Assembly: GCA_001897535.1 (NCBI GenBank) | Contig: MKTC01000040.1 | Location: forward strand, 186,001-250,000 | Length of the DNA stretch: 64,000 nt | DNA from: Bacteroidetes bacterium 37-13 | Lineage (GTDB): Bacteria; Bacteroidota; Bacteroidia; Chitinophagales; LD1 | Reading direction: 5' to 3' | Shown: positions 1 to 9,436 of the stretch, piece by piece | Position numbering within the stretch: the stretch's first letter is position 1 | Layout of the letters: the number at the start of each line of letters is the position of its first letter | Notes under the pieces: generated by a model | The model's input: only the letters and a program-made list of their open reading frames with translations | The model's database searches: none | What the model was told of the DNA's origin: nothing | Translations under genes and position numbers: made by a program

Positions 1-1660
1 CAGGAATTTTATCTCCGTATTCTTTTAATTGTTTTTCTGTTTGGAAAGCTAAGCTATCGGCAGCATTTTTCTTCTCTGCTTTTTCACGTGCTTCTTTATC
101 GGCAGATTCATTGGCTTTTGCTTCGTTGCGCATTTTTTCAATTTCCTCTTTGCTCAATCCTGTTGAAGCTTCAATACGAATGCTTTGTTCTTTTCCAGTG
201 CCTTTATCTTTTGCACTTACGTGAATAATACCGTTGCTATCAATATCGAAAGTAACTTCAATTTGAGGAACACCACGCGGAGCCACAGGAATATCGCCTA
301 AGTGAAAACGACCAATGCTGCGGTTGTCTTTCGCCATAGAACGCTCACCTTGCAATACGTGAATTTCTACCGATGGTTGATTATCGGCAGCAGTAGTAAA
401 CACTTGCGATTTTTTAGTTGGAATGGTTGCGTTAGATTCAATTAGTTTAGTGAATACGCCTCCGTAAGTTTCTAAGCCTAAAGAAAGTGGTGTTACATCA
501 ACCAACACAATATCGTCTTTCACATCTCCGCTTAAAATACCACCTTGAATAGCAGCTCCAATAGCTACAACCTCATCTGGGTTCACACCTTTTGAAGGTT
601 TTTTTCCGAAGAATTTTTCTACAACTTCCTGTATTTTTGGAATACGAGTTGAACCTCCAACCAAAATTACATCATCAATATCATTTGCAGTAAATCCGGC
701 ATCTTTTAATGCTTGGCGGCAAGGCTCTAAAGTTCTTTGCACCAAATCATCGGTAAGTTGCTCAAACTTAGCACGAGAAAGTTTGCGCACTAAGTGCTTC
801 GGCACACCATCAACAGCAGTAATATATGGCAAGTTTATTTCTGTTTCTTGCGAAGAACTTAATTCAATTTTAGCTTTCTCAGCAGCTTCTTTCAAACGTT
901 GGTAAGCCATTGGATCTTTGCGTAAATCTACATTTTCTTCACGCTTAAATTCATCAGCAAGCCATTCGATAACTGCGTGGTCAAAATCATCACCACCCAA
1001 GTGTGTATCACCGTTGGTAGATTTTACTTCAAACACACCACCGCCTAATTCAAGAATAGAAACATCAAATGTTCCGCCACCTAAGTCGTAAACTGCAATC
1101 TTAATATCTTGACCTTTTTTTTCAAGACCGTAAGCTAAAGCTGCTGCGGTAGGTTCGTTTATTATTCTGCGAACTTTTAAACCAGCAATTTCTCCAGCTT
1201 CTTTGGTAGCTTGGCGTTGGCTGTCGTTAAAGTAAGCGGGAACAGTAATTACCGCTTCCGTAACGGGTTGCCCAAGATAATCTTCAGCAGTTTTTTTCAT
1301 TTTCTGCAATATCATTGCCGAAATTTCTTGCGGTGTGTACAAACGTCCGTCAATATCTACACGCACAGTATCGTTATCGCCTTTTACTAATTTGTAAGTA
1401 AAGCGGTGCGATTCTTTTTCAATTTCGCTAAATCTATGCCCCATAAAACGTTTAATTGATTGTACCGTTTTAGTTGGGTTGGTAATTGCCTGGCGCTTAG
1501 CCGGATCGCCAACTTTGCGCTCGCCATTAGCCAAAAATCCAATTATGGAAGGTGTTGTTCTGCGACCTTCATCGTTTGCGATTACAATTGGATCTGCGCC
1601 TTCCATCACGCTCACACAACTGTTGGTTGTACCCAGGTCAATTCCTATTATTTTTCCCAT
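1..1660 (-). CDS. dnaK: Chaperone DnaK (Hsp70), C-terminus cut by window edge
   Basis: Cytosolic ATP-dependent Hsp70 chaperone working with DnaJ and GrpE. The reverse strand starts at the ATG at 1658-1660 and reads [16 protein letters not shown], the Hsp70 phosphate-1 motif. About 553 residues are present of the usual ~635, so the ATPase domain (about 1-380), linker and substrate-binding beta domain are here and the end of the helical lid is missing to the left. The last readable residues ([20 protein letters not shown]) match the lid helix of DnaK. It is divergent from the sensor kinase gene at 1854, with a 193-bp shared upstream region. Identification is certain; regulation is not visible, as no exact TAnnTTTG box precedes it. 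Confidence 0.97.
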   Translation of the reverse strand, partial: MGKIIGIDLGTTNSCVSVMEGADPIVIANDEGRRTTPSIIGFLANGERKVGDPAKRQAITNPTKTVQSIKRFMGHRFSEIEKESHRFTYKLVKGDNDTVRVDIDGRLYTPQEISAMILQKMKKTAEDYLGQPVTEAVITVPAYFNDSQRQATKEAGEIAGLKVRRIINEPTAAALAYGLEKKGQDIKIAVYDLGGGTFDVSILELGGGVFEVKSTNGDTHLGGDDFDHAVIEWLADEFKREENVDLRKDPMAYQRLKEAAEKAKIELSSSQETEINLPYITAVDGVPKHLVRKLSRAKFEQLTDDLVQRTLEPCRQALKDAGFTANDIDDVILVGGSTRIPKIQEVVEKFFGKKPSKGVNPDEVVAIGAAIQGGILSGDVKDDIVLVDVTPLSLGLETYGGVFTKLIESNATIPTKKSQVFTTAADNQPSVEIHVLQGERSMAKDNRSIGRFHLGDIPVAPRGVPQIEVTFDIDSNGIIHVSAKDKGTGKEQSIRIEASTGLSKEEIEKMRNEAKANESADKEAREKAEKKNAADSLAFQTEKQLKEYGDKIP

Positions 1661-1801
1661 GTTGATTAAATTTAAAAATTAAAGTTGCTATAGCTTTATC
1701 AACTGCTGTGCCAAGTACTTATTTTGCTAAGTGTGGCATACTTTTTAATTTCTGCAAGCCATAGTTTCTATTTTTATATGACAGAAAGGCAGTTTTAGGA
1801 G

Positions 1802-1834
1802 TTTGTGCATTAGCAATTTTACTTTCTAAATTTG
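1802..1834 (+). promoter_or_regulatory. Bacteroidota-type promoter for the sensor kinase gene
   Basis: TTTG at 1802-1805, a 21-bp spacer and TAAATTTG at 1827-1834 match the Bacteroidota -33 TTTG / -7 TAnnTTTG consensus exactly. The predicted transcription start would leave a leader of only about 13 nt before the ATG at 1854. Both hexamer-like elements and the spacing are seen; promoter activity is inferred. Confidence 0.55.
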
Positions 1835-1853
1835 CCCCAAACTTTTGTATTGA

Positions 1854-2900
1854 ATGAAGAACGCTACTCAAAAAAGTGTATCATTACTAGTATCTGTTCT
1901 TATCGCAATTTTTTTGCTGGTAGGCTTAGTTATTATTAAATTTTCGGTAGATGAAAATATGCCATTTTACATTATTGCCGCCCTTCCGCTATTGGTTTTT
2001 ATCATCTCTTTTCTTTTGGTTTATTTTACGGTTGAAGAATTTATATATCGAAGAGTAAAGTTGATATACAAAATTATTACCGACTTGAAAACAGGGAAAA
2101 ATGTGCTGCGCGAACAAAAAGATTCTCCCAATATTTTAGACGATGTGAAAGCACAAGTGATTGAGTTTAGCTTAAAGAAAAGTGCTGAAATTGACGAGCT
2201 AAAAAAATTAGAAAAATATCGCAAGGAATTTCTCGGCAATGTTTCGCACGAACTAAAAACTCCCATATTTAATATTCAAGGATATTTGGAAACCTTGTTA
2301 GACGGTGGTTTAGAAGATAGCAAAATTACGCGCGACTACATTGAGCGCGCAGCAAAAAATGCTGAACGATTAGAAAATATTGTTGCTGACCTTTTATTGA
2401 TTTCGCAATACGAAGCAGGAGAATTACAACTCCATATCGAAACTTTTGACATTCGCCAACTCGCTCAAGATATTTTTGAGAGCCTGAAAATGCAAGCAGA
2501 ACAGCGCAATATTCATTTGCAATTTAAGGAAGAAAGCAATAAGCTTTTTAAAGTTGAAGCCGATAAAAATAGCATATCGCAAGTGCTATATAATCTAATA
2601 ACCAATGCTATAAAATACGGACACGAAAGCGGCTTTGTGTTTGTTGGCTTTTATGAAAGAGATGAAAAACTTTTAGTAGAAATAAGCGATAATGGAATTG
2701 GAATTGAGCAGCGATACTTAGATAGATTGTTTGAGCGCTTTTACAGGGTGGACAAAGCTCGTTCGCGCGATGGAGGCGGTACAGGGCTTGGGCTCTCTAT
2801 TGTAAAACATATTATTGAAGCACATGGTGAAACTGTAAATGTTCGCAGTACCGTTGGTATTGGAACCACATTTGGTTTCACGCTAAGAAGAAGTGTTTAA
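1854..2900 (+). CDS. Membrane sensor histidine kinase, PhoR/WalK-like
   Basis: Inner-membrane two-component sensor kinase of 348 residues. Two hydrophobic segments at about 8-29 and 38-58 enclose a very short extracytoplasmic loop, so there is no room for a periplasmic sensor domain. A HisKA dimerisation domain follows with the H-box VSHELKTP (phospho-acceptor His132). The HATPase_c domain has the N-box NLITNAIKYG (about 247-256), the G1 box DNGIGI (279-284), an F-box FERFYRVD and the G2 box GGTGLGLSIV (about 308-317). All catalytic motifs are intact. No response regulator gene is next to it, so it is an orphan in this window; a PhoB/OmpR-type partner elsewhere is likely. Convergent with the ABC ATPase gene 22 bp downstream. 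Confidence 0.92.
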   Translation: MKNATQKSVSLLVSVLIAIFLLVGLVIIKFSVDENMPFYIIAALPLLVFIISFLLVYFTVEEFIYRRVKLIYKIITDLKTGKNVLREQKDSPNILDDVKAQVIEFSLKKSAEIDELKKLEKYRKEFLGNVSHELKTPIFNIQGYLETLLDGGLEDSKITRDYIERAAKNAERLENIVADLLLISQYEAGELQLHIETFDIRQLAQDIFESLKMQAEQRNIHLQFKEESNKLFKVEADKNSISQVLYNLITNAIKYGHESGFVFVGFYERDEKLLVEISDNGIGIEQRYLDRLFERFYRVDKARSRDGGGTGLGLSIVKHIIEAHGETVNVRSTVGIGTTFGFTLRRSV

Positions 2901-2922
2901 ACTCAGATTTTGCGGTAGAAAT

Positions 2923-3531
2923 TTATTTCCAAAGGTTCATGTCGAACACTTCGGTGGATAGATCTTTGTATTCCATTTCATGGTTTGAAGCAATCACCAC
3001 CAATCTGTTTTCTCGATATTTTGAAATAGTTTCTAAATACCAATTCGACCATTCATTATCAAAATTTGCAGTTGGCTCATCAACAAAAAGTGCGCTACCT
3101 TTTGTAAAAATTGCAAGTGCTAATTTTAAGCGCTGTTTCATACCCGAAGACAAATTGCGAATTTCAAGATCGTTTGAAATTTTAATCTGCTCGCTCAATT
3201 CCTCTAACGAAACTAAAAGCGGTCGCATCGAAGCATGGAAATTTACCATTTCACCAACTGTAAGTTCCTCAATCAATTCCATGTAGGGCGAAGAAAAGCT
3301 AAGATGTGCCGGAAACATATCTGCCGAAATAGCTTGTTGCTCCAAAGTGTAAGTGATTGTGCCTTCGTTTTGAGTAACCAGACCTGCTAGTGTTTTTAAA
3401 AGCGTAGATTTTCCGCTGCCGTTGCTGCCTGTAATGGCATAAGTGCTGCCGGGCTTTAATGCTAAATTTACATTTCTAAAAATCCATTGTGTTCCAAAGC
3501 GTTTGCCTATGCCTTGTGCATCAATCATCAT
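2923..3531 (-). CDS. ABC transporter ATP-binding protein, orphan, CcmA-like size
   Basis: A 202-residue single ABC nucleotide-binding domain. It shows Walker A (GSNGSGKST, about 36-44), a signature motif in the variant form LSSGMKQR, and Walker B followed by catalytic Glu and D-loop (ALFVDEPTANFD). It is short for an ABC ATPase, similar in size to CcmA-type subunits. No permease gene lies beside it. Its start overlaps the last codons of lpxA by 11 bp on the same strand, so the two are probably translationally coupled. The initiator may be either of two consecutive Met codons (3531 or 3528). The substrate is unknown; the link to lpxA suggests, but does not prove, an envelope role. Confidence 0.85.
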   Translation of the reverse strand: MMIDAQGIGKRFGTQWIFRNVNLALKPGSTYAITGSNGSGKSTLLKTLAGLVTQNEGTITYTLEQQAISADMFPAHLSFSSPYMELIEELTVGEMVNFHASMRPLLVSLEELSEQIKISNDLEIRNLSSGMKQRLKLALAIFTKGSALFVDEPTANFDNEWSNWYLETISKYRENRLVVIASNHEMEYKDLSTEVFDMNLWK

Positions 3532-4315
3532 TTGTTTTGCTGTTAAAGCCTTTCATAATACCGCGTACACTTTCGCGCACAAATGCAACTATTTCATCTT
3601 TTTCGGCACTTGCCGGAATTTCAGCTTCAATAATTTTTATTGCATTGGTGGTATTGTAGCCACGCACAAACAGAATACGGTAAATATCTAAAATCTGGTT
3701 GATGGTTTCGGTAGAAAAACCTCTTCTGCGCAAGCCGATTGAATTTACGCCTGCGTAGCAAGTTGGATGGCGAGCTGCACGCACAAATGGCGGCACATCT
3801 TTGTTCATTAAAGTTCCACCCGATAAAATTGAATGTCGTCCAATTTTTAAAAACTGCTGAATACTCACATTTCCGCCTAAAATTGCAAAGTCGTGAATTT
3901 CTACGTGCCCTGCAAGGTTTACGTTATTTGCCAAAATACAGTTTTTGCCAATTTTGCAATCGTGCGCTACGTGTACATAAGCCATTAACAAAGAATTGTC
4001 GCCAATTTCTGTAACTCTTGTTGCTTCTGTGCCGCGGTTTATTGTAACGTATTCTCTAATCATCACGTTATCGCCAATATGCACAGCGCTTTTTTCGCCT
4101 TTAAATTTTAAATCTTGTGGCACGGCAGAAATTACCGAACCGGGAAATATTTTACAGTTTTTGCCTATTCGCGCGCCTTCCATAATGGTTACATGCGGTC
4201 CTATCCAAGTACCTTCGCCAATTACTACATCTTTGGAAATTGTAACAAAAGGCTCTACCACCACATTGTCTGCCAAGTCTGCCTGCGGGTGAATAAAAGA
4301 AAGCGGTTGATTCAT
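3521..4315 (-). CDS. lpxA: Acyl-ACP--UDP-N-acetylglucosamine O-acyltransferase
   Basis: First committed acylation of lipid A synthesis: transfers a 3-hydroxyacyl chain from ACP to UDP-GlcNAc in the cytosol. The 264-residue length is typical. The first ~190 residues are imperfect hexapeptide repeats of a left-handed beta helix (for example VIGEGTWIGPHVTI, ARIGKNCKIFPG), followed by the helical C-terminal domain. The conserved HVAHDC motif at about 115-120 contains the general-base His (His118, equivalent to E. coli His125). Start ATG at 4313-4315. In many Bacteroidota lpxA follows lpxC/fabZ; here it is followed by an overlapping ABC ATPase gene and preceded divergently by a glycosidase gene, so the usual lpxD-lpxC-lpxA linkage is broken. 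Confidence 0.96.
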   Translation of the reverse strand: MNQPLSFIHPQADLADNVVVEPFVTISKDVVIGEGTWIGPHVTIMEGARIGKNCKIFPGSVISAVPQDLKFKGEKSAVHIGDNVMIREYVTINRGTEATRVTEIGDNSLLMAYVHVAHDCKIGKNCILANNVNLAGHVEIHDFAILGGNVSIQQFLKIGRHSILSGGTLMNKDVPPFVRAARHPTCYAGVNSIGLRRRGFSTETINQILDIYRILFVRGYNTTNAIKIIEAEIPASAEKDEIVAFVRESVRGIMKGFNSKTNDD

Positions 4316-4482
4316 CTGCTAATAATAACGGGCGAATGTAATTTTTTCTTTCGGTTATAGCGATAAGTTTTTTAGCAACGGTAGAATTGCCACTTTTATG
4401 TAGCGAAACAAAAACCGTTCAAATCATAAACATTTTGAACTGAAAAAACTCAGATTAACTTCACCTAATATTTCCCGCAAAA

Positions 4483-5883
4483 ATGAAACATCTCCAACTC
4501 TTGTTACTTTTAAGTTTCTTGATATTGGCATCTTGCCAAAAAGATAAATTTAATCCGGCAGATTCGCCTTTTAAAACCGCACAAACTACTCCTTGGCCCG
4601 AATGGATTTTTAAACATTGGGTTTGGGAAGATGAAGGCACACAACAAAGTGCGCAACAGTTGGTTGATGATTACTTAGCCAATGATATTCCTGTTGGAGC
4701 CATAATAATTGATAGCCCTTGGGAAACGGATTACAACACTTTTTCTTGGGATAAAACTTTGTATCCAGACCCGAAAGGAATGGTAAATTATTTTCACTCA
4801 AAAGGCGTGCGTGTAATGGTTTGGATTACCGGAGTGGTGAACGTAAATGTGCAGCCGATGTATAACGAAGCTGCTGCAAAAGGCTATTTCTTAACCAAAA
4901 GTGCAACCGATACTTCTGCATTTGTGGCAAATTGGTGGAAAGGGAACGGCAGTTTAATAGATTTCTATAATCCGGAAGCAGTAAAATGGTGGCAAGGAAA
5001 AGTAGATTCTGTTTTGGCTATCGGCATTGATGGTTGGAAAGTTGATGGAACAGATTTCTCTATGCTGCTCGGTGGAAATGTTTACAGCAAAGGACTTGGC
5101 GCAAATATTAGCCGTATAGATTATTCGCGCAAATACTATAACTTCTTTCATAATTACACGCGAGAGCGCTTAGGAATTGACCGCGCTAATACCACACGCC
5201 CGGTTGATACGTATTACGGTTTTCAAAGCATTCCTGCTTCGAATGCAGAAAACTTTTCGTTTAGCGATAAAGCAAACTGTTGGGCAGGTTGGGTTGGAGA
5301 TCAAGACCCAACTTACAAAGGCTTAAAAGTAGCTTTGGATAATATGTATTTGAGTGCTGCTTATGGTTATCTTTCTTTTGGTTCCGATATTGGTGGCTAC
5401 CGCGAAGACAATACCATTCCAAGAGGCAGAACCGAAGATATTTTAATTCGCTGGGCACAGTTTGGAGCATTTTGTTCTATTATGGAAAATGGTGGAGGTG
5501 GCGAACATCGCCCTTGGAAATTTAGCGCTACAGCATTGAATGTTTACCGTAAATTTACAAAACTACATCATGCTATGATTCCATACATTCAAAGCAGTGC
5601 CGATAGTGCTTGGCGATTAAAAAAATCTATCTATACTTTTTTGGATAGAACCAATTATCGCTATTTATTAGGGAAAGACATTTTTGTGCAACCAATTTTA
5701 CAGGTTCCTGCCGATAATATTTCAATACAATTACCTAGCGAAGGTCGCTGGGTTTATTTATTCGATAACTCAAAAGTGTATGATGCAAACACAACTGTTA
5801 CTATGAATTTTCCTTATGAAGAATTTCCTGTTTTTGTGCGCGAAGGAAGTAGTGTTTTAGATTTGTTGAAGAAGGAGTTGTAG
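4483..5883 (+). CDS. Lipoprotein glycoside hydrolase family 31
   Basis: Probable surface or periplasmic alpha-glycosidase of 466 residues. A lipoprotein signal ends in the lipobox LASC (Cys18). The catalytic (beta/alpha)8 barrel carries the GH31 nucleophile motif GWKVDGTD (nucleophile Asp188 by analogy) and the acid/base motif GSDIGGY (Asp302), followed by RWAQFGAF and an RPWKF segment typical of the family. It is short for GH31 because the usual N-terminal beta-sandwich domain is essentially missing; the barrel begins within ~40 residues of the lipid anchor. Substrate cannot be read from sequence; GH31 includes alpha-glucosidases, xylosidases and sulfoquinovosidases. It precedes an FGE-fold secreted protein by about 50 bp and may share its transcript. 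Confidence 0.88.
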   Translation: MKHLQLLLLLSFLILASCQKDKFNPADSPFKTAQTTPWPEWIFKHWVWEDEGTQQSAQQLVDDYLANDIPVGAIIIDSPWETDYNTFSWDKTLYPDPKGMVNYFHSKGVRVMVWITGVVNVNVQPMYNEAAAKGYFLTKSATDTSAFVANWWKGNGSLIDFYNPEAVKWWQGKVDSVLAIGIDGWKVDGTDFSMLLGGNVYSKGLGANISRIDYSRKYYNFFHNYTRERLGIDRANTTRPVDTYYGFQSIPASNAENFSFSDKANCWAGWVGDQDPTYKGLKVALDNMYLSAAYGYLSFGSDIGGYREDNTIPRGRTEDILIRWAQFGAFCSIMENGGGGEHRPWKFSATALNVYRKFTKLHHAMIPYIQSSADSAWRLKKSIYTFLDRTNYRYLLGKDIFVQPILQVPADNISIQLPSEGRWVYLFDNSKVYDANTTVTMNFPYEEFPVFVREGSSVLDLLKKEL

Positions 5884-5934
5884 GAACACTACAAAATTAA
5901 AATTTGTAAATTCGTGAAACTAAACACGTTTAAT

Positions 5935-6735
5935 ATGCAACAGATAAAACTCGTTATACTTTTGCTAATTCTCGTAGCGGCAAAGCCCAAAGCCGATTTA
6001 GTTCTTGAAGGCAAATACAAAAGCAGTTATTCCTATATTCCTCAAAATTCAGGCTTTTTTATCAGCAAAAGCGAAATAACTAACGAAGAATATCGCAAAT
6101 TTTTGAATCACCTAAGAGCAATCAACGATTCTGAAACACTCCAGGAAGCACAAGTAGATTCGGCTCGTTGGAAAAATGAATTCAGCTATGGGGAATTGTA
6201 TGAAAATTACTATTTTAAGAGTGCTGAATACAATAAATATCCTATGGTAAATATAAGTAAACGTGGTGCAGAACTTTACTGCCAGTGGCTTACAGAAACT
6301 TATAATGCTATTGCTAAACAAAAGTTTTTATTTCGATTGCCAACTGAACAAGAATGGCTGCTTGCTGCACAAGGAGGTAATTCTTCTGCAAAGTATGCTT
6401 GGGAAGGCGGGTCGCTCACTTATGAGAAAAAAGGGAAATTATTTGGCAGAACACTCTGCAATGCCAGAATTAGCACAACAACTTCAAGAACTGATACTGC
6501 AAAGGTTAATCCGTCAGCCGATATTACAGCACCGGTTATTTCCTATTTACCAAATGCTTATGGCTTGTTTAATATGTGTGGCAATGTAGCTGAAATGCTA
6601 AGCGATAAGCCATTTACAAAAGGTGGAAGTTGGAATTCAAAATCTGAAAAAGTGCAGATTGCCGCTTCTGAGCCTTACGATGGAAAACCATTAGCTACCG
6701 TTGGCTTTAGAGTAGTAGCAATTCCATTAAAGTAA
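5935..6735 (+). CDS. Secreted FGE/SUMF1-fold protein, GldK/GldJ-like
   Basis: A 266-residue protein with a hydrophobic N-terminal segment that looks like a signal peptide. The body matches the formylglycine-generating-enzyme (FGE-sulfatase) fold: FFISKSEITNEEYRKF, then YPMVNISKRGAELYCQWL, FRLPTEQEWLLAAQGG, GLFNMCGNVAEM and the terminal KGGSWNS...GFRVV signature. No paired catalytic Cys pattern of true FGE was recognised, so a structural role as in the Bacteroidota gliding/T9SS proteins GldJ and GldK is more likely than sulfatase activation. The ATG at 5935 is preferred; an in-frame GTG at 5914 would add seven polar residues ahead of the signal peptide. Downstream of GH31 and convergent with ftsK. 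Confidence 0.75.
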   Translation: MQQIKLVILLLILVAAKPKADLVLEGKYKSSYSYIPQNSGFFISKSEITNEEYRKFLNHLRAINDSETLQEAQVDSARWKNEFSYGELYENYYFKSAEYNKYPMVNISKRGAELYCQWLTETYNAIAKQKFLFRLPTEQEWLLAAQGGNSSAKYAWEGGSLTYEKKGKLFGRTLCNARISTTTSRTDTAKVNPSADITAPVISYLPNAYGLFNMCGNVAEMLSDKPFTKGGSWNSKSEKVQIAASEPYDGKPLATVGFRVVAIPLK

Positions 6736-6761
6736 TCCGTTTCAATTTTTTTTATAGCAAA

Positions 6762-9320
6762 CTACTCTCTTAATTTAAGCAAGTAACTTTCTAATTCTGC
6801 TTCTGTTTTAAATTTTACTTCACGCGCTTTGCTGCCCACATTTTCGCCTACAATTCCGGCTTCTTCCAATTGATCCATTAAGCGACCTGCGCGGTTGTAG
6901 CCCAACTTCATTCTGCGCTGGATAAGCGAAGTTGAACCCATTTGGTTTTGTACAATTATGCGTGCGGCATCTTCAAACAATTCATCGCGTTCAGTATCGG
7001 AAAAGAAATCGCTATCGGCACTTTTTTCACCTTTAGGGTCAATGTATTCCGGTAATTCAAATGCTGTTGGGTAAGCTTGCTGCTCGGCAATATAATTGCG
7101 CACCAATTCCACTTCAGGCGTATCCACAAAACCGCATTGCAAACGAAGCATATCGCTACCCACACTCAAAAGCATATCGCCTCTACCAATTAGCTGCTCT
7201 GCACCGCCTTGGTCTAAAATAGTGCGCGAGTCAATTTTTGAAGTTGTTTTAAATGCGATACGCGCAGGAAAGTTTGCTTTAATTGTTCCTGTAATAATAT
7301 TTACCGAAGGGCGCTGTGTTGCTAAAATTAAGTGAATACCAATGGCACGAGCTAACTGAGCCAATCGCGCAATCGGCATTTCTACTTCTTTTCCGGCAGT
7401 CATAATCAAGTCTGCAAATTCATCAACTACTAATACAATGTATGGCAGAAACTTGTGTCCGTTTTGTGGATTTAATTTGCGGCTGATAAACTTTGCATTG
7501 TACTCTTTTAAATTTCTAACACTTGCTTTTTTGAGTAATTCGTAGCGGTTATCCATTTCCACACAAAGTGCATTTAGCGTAGTTACCACCTTCTTTGTAT
7601 CGGTAATAATTGCATCTTCTTCACCCGGAAGTTTTGCAAGAAAATGCCTTTCTAATGCTTCGTATAAACTTAACTCAACTTTCTTTGGATCGACCAATAC
7701 AAACTTAATTTGCGATGGATGTTTTTTGTAAAGCAACGAAACAATGATGGCATTTATACCAACTGATTTTCCTTGTCCGGTTGCGCCCGCCATGAGCAAG
7801 TGTGGCATCTTGGCAAGGTCGGCAACATAAATTTCGTTGCTGATAGATTTACCCAAACAAATCGGCAAATCGGCAGAAGTGTTTTGGAATTTTTCACTTG
7901 CCAAAAGACTGCGCATCGAAACCACTTCTTTGTTCAAATTCGGCACCTCGATACCAATTGTTCCTTTGCCCGGAATTGGCGCAATAATACGAATGCCTAA
8001 AGCTGCTAAGCTAAGCGCAATGTCATCTTCTAAGTTTTTAATTTTTGAAATTCTAACGCCCGGAGCAGGAATAATTTCATACAAAGTAACGGTTGGCCCC
8101 ACAGTTGCTTTTATCTTAGAAATTTCAATTTGGTAGTTGTTGAGCGTAGCAACAATTTGGTTTTTGTTTCGCTCTAATTCTTCCTTGTCTAAATTTATTT
8201 TTTCGCTACCGTGCTCCTCTAACAAAGTTAGTGTTGGCATTTTGTAGTTTGAAAGATCTTCTGTTGGATCGTAAGGTGTTGTGTGCGTATGTTTTTGTTC
8301 GTATTCGTACTCCTCTTCCTCCGGTTTTGTTTCTGCAATTTCTAAATCTAAGTCTTCTTCATCTGCTTCCTTTGGCGGTGCTACTACTTTATTTTTTTGA
8401 ACAATAATTTCCTCTTTTTCAATTTCTAAATCCAAACCGTTTTCTACTGCTTCATCTAAATTATCTTTTGCAAAAATGTTTTCAGAAGGGTCGCGATAAT
8501 CTGCCGGAAAATCGGCTGTGTGTGCCACCGTTCCTGTGTTTGTAGAAATTGGAGAAGTCGCTTGCGGTTTCTTCTTAAACCAATTGAGCATACTGCCAAA
8601 ACTGATGTTGTAAATAGCAACAGCAACAATTAAAGCTGAAATAAATAACGTAGCGAAAACACCGGGAATACCAATCAATCCGGTTAGCCAGCCATAGCTT
8701 CCGGTTAAAAAATTACCAACGCTTCCGCCCCAAGCCAAAACTGAATCTGGGGAGATTAAATAATTGGCAAAAGCTAAAGTTGCTGCGCCCCACACTGCTA
8801 AAAGTGCACCATTCACAGTCATTGTTAGCACATTAAAAACGCGCTTTTGAAGCAGCAAATTAAAACCTGCCGCAAACACAATTGCCACTAAAATAAATGA
8901 TGAAAATCCAAATAAATTATTGAAGAAAAAATTCGCCAATACCGCGCCCAGTCTGCCTAATGCATTTTCTGCGTGAATGGAATTGCGAGTGAGTGTTTCT
9001 AACGAATTTCCATGAACGAGCGACTGGTCTTCTTCGATGGTAAACAAAAAAGAAGTAAGCGCAATACCAAGGAAAAATGAAAATAGAAGCAACAGTAGAC
9101 CCACAATTTTTAATGCGCGACCATCTTTAAAAAAGTTAGGTTCTTGAACCGGAGTATCAAAATCGTCTTTCATTGTTTTAGATGATTTTTTGCCTTCACT
9201 TTGCTTTGTGGGCTTAGCTTTTTGGGGCTTTTCTTTTACCGTTTCCTCTACTGTATTTTCAGCGGTTTCTTCTTTCTTTTTCTTTCCCTTAAATGAATTT
9301 TCAAACACTACTTCCTGCAT
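6762..9320 (-). CDS. ftsK: DNA translocase FtsK/SpoIIIE
   Basis: Septum-anchored hexameric DNA pump that clears chromosome termini and activates XerCD at division. The 852-residue protein (ATG at 9318-9320) has a basic N-terminus, about four membrane segments, an acidic linker rich in Glu/Asp, and the motor: Walker A GATGQGKSVG and Walker B VLVVDEFADLIM. The C-terminal gamma winged helix is present (SLIQRRMKLGYNRAGRLMDQ) and should read polar KOPS-like sites. A longer reading frame to 9419 exists but its extra 33 residues look unrelated to FtsK. Upstream on the same strand sits a possible 34-residue membrane peptide ORF. Confidence 0.95.
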   Translation of the reverse strand: MQEVVFENSFKGKKKKEETAENTVEETVKEKPQKAKPTKQSEGKKSSKTMKDDFDTPVQEPNFFKDGRALKIVGLLLLLFSFFLGIALTSFLFTIEEDQSLVHGNSLETLTRNSIHAENALGRLGAVLANFFFNNLFGFSSFILVAIVFAAGFNLLLQKRVFNVLTMTVNGALLAVWGAATLAFANYLISPDSVLAWGGSVGNFLTGSYGWLTGLIGIPGVFATLFISALIVAVAIYNISFGSMLNWFKKKPQATSPISTNTGTVAHTADFPADYRDPSENIFAKDNLDEAVENGLDLEIEKEEIIVQKNKVVAPPKEADEEDLDLEIAETKPEEEEYEYEQKHTHTTPYDPTEDLSNYKMPTLTLLEEHGSEKINLDKEELERNKNQIVATLNNYQIEISKIKATVGPTVTLYEIIPAPGVRISKIKNLEDDIALSLAALGIRIIAPIPGKGTIGIEVPNLNKEVVSMRSLLASEKFQNTSADLPICLGKSISNEIYVADLAKMPHLLMAGATGQGKSVGINAIIVSLLYKKHPSQIKFVLVDPKKVELSLYEALERHFLAKLPGEEDAIITDTKKVVTTLNALCVEMDNRYELLKKASVRNLKEYNAKFISRKLNPQNGHKFLPYIVLVVDEFADLIMTAGKEVEMPIARLAQLARAIGIHLILATQRPSVNIITGTIKANFPARIAFKTTSKIDSRTILDQGGAEQLIGRGDMLLSVGSDMLRLQCGFVDTPEVELVRNYIAEQQAYPTAFELPEYIDPKGEKSADSDFFSDTERDELFEDAARIIVQNQMGSTSLIQRRMKLGYNRAGRLMDQLEEAGIVGENVGSKAREVKFKTEAELESYLLKLRE

Positions 9321-9331
9321 CTTAACTTGTT

Positions 9332-9436
9332 TCAACGAAACGAAAATTCGTTCATTGCTTTTATATGGCACAAAAACAATATAAACAACACTAAAATGGT
9401 GTATAGCAGAATGTACCATTGGTATAATTCCGGCAT
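9332..9436 (-). CDS. Possible 34-residue single-pass membrane peptide upstream of ftsK
   Basis: An ATG at 9434-9436 opens a 34-codon frame ending 11 bp before the ftsK start. The product begins MPELYQWYILLYTILVLFIL and is essentially one hydrophobic helix with a short polar tail. The frame stays open another ~40 codons upstream with no ATG, GTG or TTG; a good AGGAGG sequence lies about 23 nt before the ATG, so a rare start (ATT) further up is conceivable. No family recognised. It could be a true small protein or a chance frame; position directly before ftsK is the main argument for it. Confidence 0.3.
   Translation of the reverse strand: MPELYQWYILLYTILVLFILFLCHIKAMNEFSFR

Noticed and set aside
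9321-9419. N-terminal extension of FtsK to 9419
   Set aside because: The extra 33 residues do not resemble FtsK and overlap a different candidate frame; the ATG at 9320 gives a normal basic N-terminus.
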